Positions 6,223 through 9,249 of a DNA stretch of 9,249 nucleotides are shown here, piece by piece; position 1 is the stretch's first letter, and every line of letters begins with the position of its first letter. The position numbers and the translations under genes were made by a program. Source of the stretch: Spirochaetaceae bacterium (GTDB lineage: Bacteria > Spirochaetota > Spirochaetia > Treponematales > Breznakiellaceae); contig JAIRPU010000149.1 in NCBI GenBank assembly GCA_031256815.1, positions 1-9,249 on the forward strand, in the 5' to 3' direction. The notes beneath the pieces were generated by a model, which did not search any database, was not told the DNA's origin, and saw only the letters and a list, made by a program, of their open reading frames with translations.

Positions 6223-8739
6223 TTGGAAATTAATCAATCTGCCGGATTTGTGCGCAAGCAACAGCAGCGGGCGCGTGTTCGCGAAATTCTTACAGATATA
6301 CTTGTTATACTTATCTGTTTGAGCGGGGCAGGCGCGGCTTTTGTTTTTTTTTGGATAGATATTAATAAATCACTTACAAAACTTAATGAATCGCCAATAG
6401 CGAATGTTCATTTTAAAAAAAATAACGTGCAAAGACGCTTCGGCGACCGTGTTGTTTGGGATGTCCTGCAGCAAGAAAGCCCTGTTTACAATGCCGATGT
6501 AATTCATACATCAAATTTAAGCGAAACTGAAGTAAGTTATTTTGATGGTTTTGGCAATAAAAGCAGCGGTTTATACCTTGACCAGAATAGTTTGATTCAG
6601 GTTTTTTCTGACCGTATAGAGCTTGCAAATGGTAAAATAGATATTCGTACCAGTTCTTCGGGAATGCAGCTTAAACTTGTTTCTTCCGGAACAGTTATAG
6701 ACATTGGAGAAAACTCGCTTGTTGTAGCAAATTCTACAAACATCGGCGGAGGCAATGTTCAGGTTCTTGAAGGCACGGCAAAAATTACCACAACAGAAGG
6801 CACACAGGAAGCCGCCGCCGGAGAAGCGCTTGCCGTTCGCGCAGACGGACACCGCGATACATCACCGCAAGTTGTGCTTTTAACTCCAAAGCCTAATCAA
6901 ACATTGGTTTCAAACAGCACAGTAAGATTTAGCTGGCATACAAACAACTTTGGCGCCGGTGATTTTGTCAGGTTTGAAATTTCCACAAATCAGCGCTTTT
7001 CCGAAATTATTAAAACTGCCGATGTCCGCAATACAGCAGAACAAACTGTAGATTTAAGTTCCGGCGTTTATTGGTGGAGAGCATATCCTGTAAACACAGG
7101 CGGGCAAACAAGCGGAGCGCCGGCAATTTCAAACAAAATTACGCTTGTCGAGCTTTCCGTGCCACATATCATTTCTCCTGTAGAAAACGCTGTTATTCAT
7201 TATGCTTCAGAAGCGCCGGCTGTCAAACTGCAATGGACATCTTCCGGTGCGCAGGGCATTGGTTTTTTTGTAGAAATATCGAATAACAGCGAAATGCGAA
7301 ATTCTTTTTTTAGGCAGGAAGTTTTTGACCAAAACTTTATCAACGCAACCGGATTAAGCGCAGGACGCTATTATTGGAATGTAAGGCCGGTTTTACAGGA
7401 TGTGCCCTCGGCCGGCTCGCAGCTGCTTTCCCGCACGGCAAGTTTTACGCTTGAACACAGTTCAAGCGTAATGGCTGCACCCGTTTTACTGGCTCCAGCC
7501 GACCGCGCCGCAATTACGCTTTCCAACGGCGTAACGCTTTCGTGGAATTCAAACGAAGAGGCAGCCTCTTACACAGTGCAAGCAGCTGCCGGCAGCGAAT
7601 TTAGCGAACCTGTATTGAACAGAAAAATTGGAACAAACTTTCTAATTTTTAATGCCGCAAATTCACATGGTCTGACAAATGGCGTTTGGTACTGGCGGGT
7701 TGCCGCCGCAGATGCCGCCGGTAATACTTCCGCATGGTCATCTGCACGTACTTTTATTCTTTCAACTTCGCCGCCGCCTGTAGAACCATTGCTTCCAACT
7801 GATGGCTGGGCGGTAAGCGAATCGTTATATTACAAAACATATTTTAGATGGAAAGAGAATGTTGACGGCGCGGCGCGGCTTCAAATTTCCGCAAACGAAA
7901 GTTTTTCACAACTTTTGGCGGACACGCCTGTCTATGGAGGCGAAACATCTGCGCCGGCGCTTGGGGTTGGCACTTACTTTTGGCGCGTGTTTTGGACAGG
8001 CGCTGCCGGCAGTAATTACACATCTGCGCCGCGCAGGTTTACGATTGACACTTCAAAAAAAATAGCCCTGGAATTCCCCGCTAATAATGCCGAAATCTCA
8101 GGCGCATCTCTGATTCAAGACAATGTTGAACTGCGCTGGTCAACAACAGAATCAATATCAAAATCGCGCCTTTTTCTTTCAACCTCAGCGGCTCCGGATT
8201 CGGCGCAGAACAAACCGCTGCTTGACATAACAGACCCGCCGCGAAATGTCCGCCTGCCCGCGCTTGGCGAAGGGGTATATTATTGGATTGTACATGGAGA
8301 AACTCAAAATGGCGTTGATATAAGCGCCCCTTCCGCAAATAGGTTTAGGGTAAGTGCCGCGCCGCTTATAAGCGCGGTAACGCTTACCGCACCTCAAAAC
8401 AACGCCATTCTTGACGCCAGGTTTTTGCGCGAAAACCGCGGCATCGCATTTAGCTGGTCTGCTTCGCCAAAAGCCAACGCTTATGTTGTTTCGATTTACC
8501 GCATTAATAACCGGAATACGCCTGTTTTTCAGAGTCAGCCATTGCGGCAAACTTCATTAAATTTTACAAGACTTAATACTCTGGATCCCGGCGATTTTAT
8601 TTGGCAGGTTGAGCCGGTTTTTGTTTCAGAATCGAATCTTATTGAACAGCACGGCATTCCCCGCACGGCAGGTTTTAGAATTGAAATTACGCTGCCCCAA
8701 AACAAAACCTCCCCAAACGAAGAAAGTTATGGGTTTTGA
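6223..8739 (+). CDS. Membrane-anchored FecR-domain protein with six fibronectin-III-like repeats
   Basis: An 838-residue envelope protein. A short basic cytoplasmic tail (RKQQQRARVR, 11-20) precedes one membrane helix at about 24-45, which has no signal peptidase motif that I can see, so it is probably an uncleaved anchor. Residues about 68-208 form a FecR-type domain: FGDRVVWDVLQ, a block with DVIHTSNLSETEVSYFDG, then NGKIDIRT, VQVLEGTAKI and AAAGEALAV. Six units of about 100 residues follow (about 216-822), each with a core Trp and an aromatic-aromatic-Trp strand, ending in a polar tail. The fold would put FecR and the repeats in the periplasm. Classical FecR proteins control a FecI sigma factor with a TonB receptor; neither is nearby, and the cytoplasmic tail is too short to be a standard anti-sigma domain. 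A structural, polysaccharide- or protein-binding envelope role is more likely. It is divergent from pncA, and no clear terminator follows the TGA at 8737-8739. Confidence 0.85.
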   Translation: MEINQSAGFVRKQQQRARVREILTDILVILICLSGAGAAFVFFWIDINKSLTKLNESPIANVHFKKNNVQRRFGDRVVWDVLQQESPVYNADVIHTSNLSETEVSYFDGFGNKSSGLYLDQNSLIQVFSDRIELANGKIDIRTSSSGMQLKLVSSGTVIDIGENSLVVANSTNIGGGNVQVLEGTAKITTTEGTQEAAAGEALAVRADGHRDTSPQVVLLTPKPNQTLVSNSTVRFSWHTNNFGAGDFVRFEISTNQRFSEIIKTADVRNTAEQTVDLSSGVYWWRAYPVNTGGQTSGAPAISNKITLVELSVPHIISPVENAVIHYASEAPAVKLQWTSSGAQGIGFFVEISNNSEMRNSFFRQEVFDQNFINATGLSAGRYYWNVRPVLQDVPSAGSQLLSRTASFTLEHSSSVMAAPVLLAPADRAAITLSNGVTLSWNSNEEAASYTVQAAAGSEFSEPVLNRKIGTNFLIFNAANSHGLTNGVWYWRVAAADAAGNTSAWSSARTFILSTSPPPVEPLLPTDGWAVSESLYYKTYFRWKENVDGAARLQISANESFSQLLADTPVYGGETSAPALGVGTYFWRVFWTGAAGSNYTSAPRRFTIDTSKKIALEFPANNAEISGASLIQDNVELRWSTTESISKSRLFLSTSAAPDSAQNKPLLDITDPPRNVRLPALGEGVYYWIVHGETQNGVDISAPSANRFRVSAAPLISAVTLTAPQNNAILDARFLRENRGIAFSWSASPKANAYVVSIYRINNRNTPVFQSQPLRQTSLNFTRLNTLDPGDFIWQVEPVFVSESNLIEQHGIPRTAGFRIEITLPQNKTSPNEESYGF
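6868..8688 (+). repeat. Six tandem ~100-residue protein repeats (fibronectin-III-like) within the FecR-domain gene
   Basis: Units run at roughly residues 216-308, 313-410, 418-513, 518-608, 612-711 and 715-822. Each starts with a P-x-x-x-x-x hydrophobic strand (LTPKPNQTL, ISPVENAVI, LAPADRAAI, LLPTDGWAV, FPANNAEI, TAPQNNAIL), followed by a W core strand (Trp238, 338, 441, 543, 639, 745). A late strand carries Trp285, 385, 491, 587, 688 and 794 (VYWWRAYPV, YYWNVRPV, WYWRVAAAD, YFWRVFW, YYWIVHGE, FIWQVEPV). The spacing of 96-106 residues is regular, while sequence identity between units is low, so the duplication is old. This beta-sandwich pattern is typical of Fn3-like modules. Confidence 0.75.
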
Positions 8740-8988
8740 TAATTTCAAACAAGCTTCAGTCTGTTGCGATGTAGTACAGCCGGAGGCGTGAAGAATTGAA
8801 GAGAAATTAGGAAAATAGATACACGATGCGCCGCCCCGTGCGGTTAAAGCTCAAGGCAGACGGGAACATTAAATTATTCTAAAAAAATTTGTTATAGAGC
8901 CAGATTCCGGCAAAAACGGCAATGCGGGCGATTTAATGACGGAAGCAAAATTGAGGCTGTTTGCCGCATGATACGCAGATTAAAAATA

Positions 8989-8997
8989 TGGTATACT
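8989..8997 (+). promoter_or_regulatory. Extended -10 promoter of the antitoxin-like gene
   Basis: TGG followed by TATACT matches the extended -10 pattern TGnTATAAT with one mismatch. There is no good -35 at 16-18 bp, which extended -10 promoters can tolerate. Predicted start of transcription is about 9004, leaving a leader of under 20 nt before ATG 9022. Confidence 0.5.
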
Positions 8998-9007
8998 ATC
9001 GTATAGT
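8991..9007. promoter_or_regulatory. Palindromic operator candidate overlapping the -10 box
   Basis: Two overlapping inverted repeats are present: TATAC (8992-8996) with GTATA (9001-9005), and ACTAT (8995-8999) with ATAGT (9003-9007). They sit directly on the -10 and the predicted start site, the usual place for autoregulation by a toxin-antitoxin complex. The arms are only 5 bp and AT-rich. Confidence 0.35.
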
Positions 9008-9008
9008 C

Positions 9009-9014
9009 AGGAGG
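9009..9014 (+). promoter_or_regulatory. Strong ribosome binding site of the antitoxin-like gene
   Basis: A full AGGAGG lies seven bases before ATG 9022. The nearer ATG at 9017 is followed after one codon by TGA, so 9022 is the start. Confidence 0.7.
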
Positions 9015-9021
9015 AAATGAA

Positions 9022-9249
9022 ATGATAGCGGTAAAGGGCATTTACGAAGGCGGGAATATCGTTAAGATTGACGATTCGGATTTCACGGCAGCAGAACCGT
9101 GTGAAGTCGTTATCACTTTTTTGCGGAATGAAAAAACGACGAATGAAGAAAAAAACCTCGCCGCCATAAAACTCATTCAAGAATTGGCGAAGGGCGAAAA
9201 ATCGGGCGAAGCGGATGGCTGGCTTACCCTTGAAGACGTGAAAAAAGAT
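9022..9249 (+). CDS. Antitoxin-like small protein, 3' truncated by window (probable first gene of a toxin-antitoxin pair)
   Basis: The frame is open for 76 codons from ATG 9022 to the last base of the window with no stop. The N-terminal part (MIAVKGIYEGGNIVKIDD to EVVITFL, residues 1-34) has the beta-strand pattern 'V-x-G-x-Y-x-G-x-x-I ... V-I-V-T-F-L' of short antitoxin-like proteins. A charged linker (RNEKTTNEEKN) follows, then a helix AAIKLIQELAKG (about 47-58) and the ending DGWLTLEDVKKD, which resembles the toxin-binding tails of antitoxins paired with RelE/ParE- or PIN-type toxins. The toxin would lie beyond the right edge, so the pairing is inferred. My hand count gives G or C at the third position in 37 of 76 codons, against 18 of the first 50 codons of pncA, suggesting a different origin. 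Its promoter and palindrome suggest autoregulation. Confidence 0.55.
   Translation, partial: MIAVKGIYEGGNIVKIDDSDFTAAEPCEVVITFLRNEKTTNEEKNLAAIKLIQELAKGEKSGEADGWLTLEDVKKD

Larger units (their letters stand above)
8740..9021. other. Non-coding or decayed interval before the antitoxin-like gene
   Basis: This 282-bp stretch has no convincing gene or terminator. A short CCGC/GCGG hairpin at 8831-8843 lacks a T-run. An 18-codon frame from ATG 8826 (MRRPVRLKLKADGNIKLF) and a second frame from about 8873 to TGA 8972, containing FVIEPDSGKNGN and ending TEAKLRLFAA, abut in different frames. Together they could be a frameshifted remnant. The right end carries the promoter and ribosome site of the next gene. 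Confidence 0.4.

Noticed and set aside
8081..8550. Minus-strand frames of 85 and 121 codons inside the FecR-domain gene
   Set aside because: They lie antisense to well-formed Fn3-like repeats and show no domain signature; likely shadows of biased codon use.
8831..8843. CCGC/GCGG hairpin as a terminator for the FecR-domain gene
   Set aside because: The stem is 4 bp, lies about 90 bp downstream, and no T-run follows.
8885..8938. Minus-strand frame reading IAVFAGIWLYNKFF before a stop, resembling a membrane protein C-terminus
   Set aside because: Only about 17 codons lie between stops with no start codon; too short to support, and the opposite strand offers an equally plausible remnant.

Overview
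The window looks like chromosome from a Gram-negative bacterium, most likely a spirochaete of the Treponema type. The grounds are a short ParC-like topoisomerase subunit, a membrane-anchored FecR-domain protein carrying a train of about 100-residue fibronectin-III-like repeats, moderately AT-rich third codon positions and frequent TTG/GTG starts. This placement is inference from gene style and was not tested by a search.

Layout. Positions 1-423 (+) hold the C-terminal half of a ModD-type pyrophosphorylase (NadC/quinolinate phosphoribosyltransferase superfamily). It converges on a long minus-strand cluster that reads right to left from about 6071 to 484: nicotinamidase (pncA), an AmiS/UreI-family amide/urea channel, a phosphatidylglycerophosphate-synthase-like CDP-alcohol phosphatidyltransferase, a ParC/GyrA-like topoisomerase A subunit, and an ABC ATPase plus a MacB/FtsX-type permease. 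Gaps are 52, 20 and 5 bp, followed by overlaps of 4 and 8 bp, so the six genes are probably one transcript. A 151-bp divergent promoter region (6072-6222) separates pncA from a large plus-strand gene (6223-8739). That gene encodes an 838-residue, single-pass, FecR-domain protein with six repeats of about 100 residues.

After it comes 282 bp without a convincing gene (8740-9021), with hints of decayed coding sequence. An extended -10 promoter overlapped by a palindrome and a strong ribosome binding site follow, and then an antitoxin-like small gene cut off by the right edge (9022-9249). Its third-position GC is higher than that of pncA, suggesting an accessory segment.

How the genes may work together. 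PncA deamidates nicotinamide to nicotinate for NAD salvage. The adjacent AmiS/UreI-type channel would be a logical route for uncharged small amides (nicotinamide in, or ammonia/urea movement), which is the most testable new idea here. The downstream genes are housekeeping (membrane phospholipid synthesis, chromosome topology) plus a LolD/MacB-like transporter with no visible membrane-fusion partner. No CRISPR array, rRNA, tRNA, insertion sequence or phage gene was seen.
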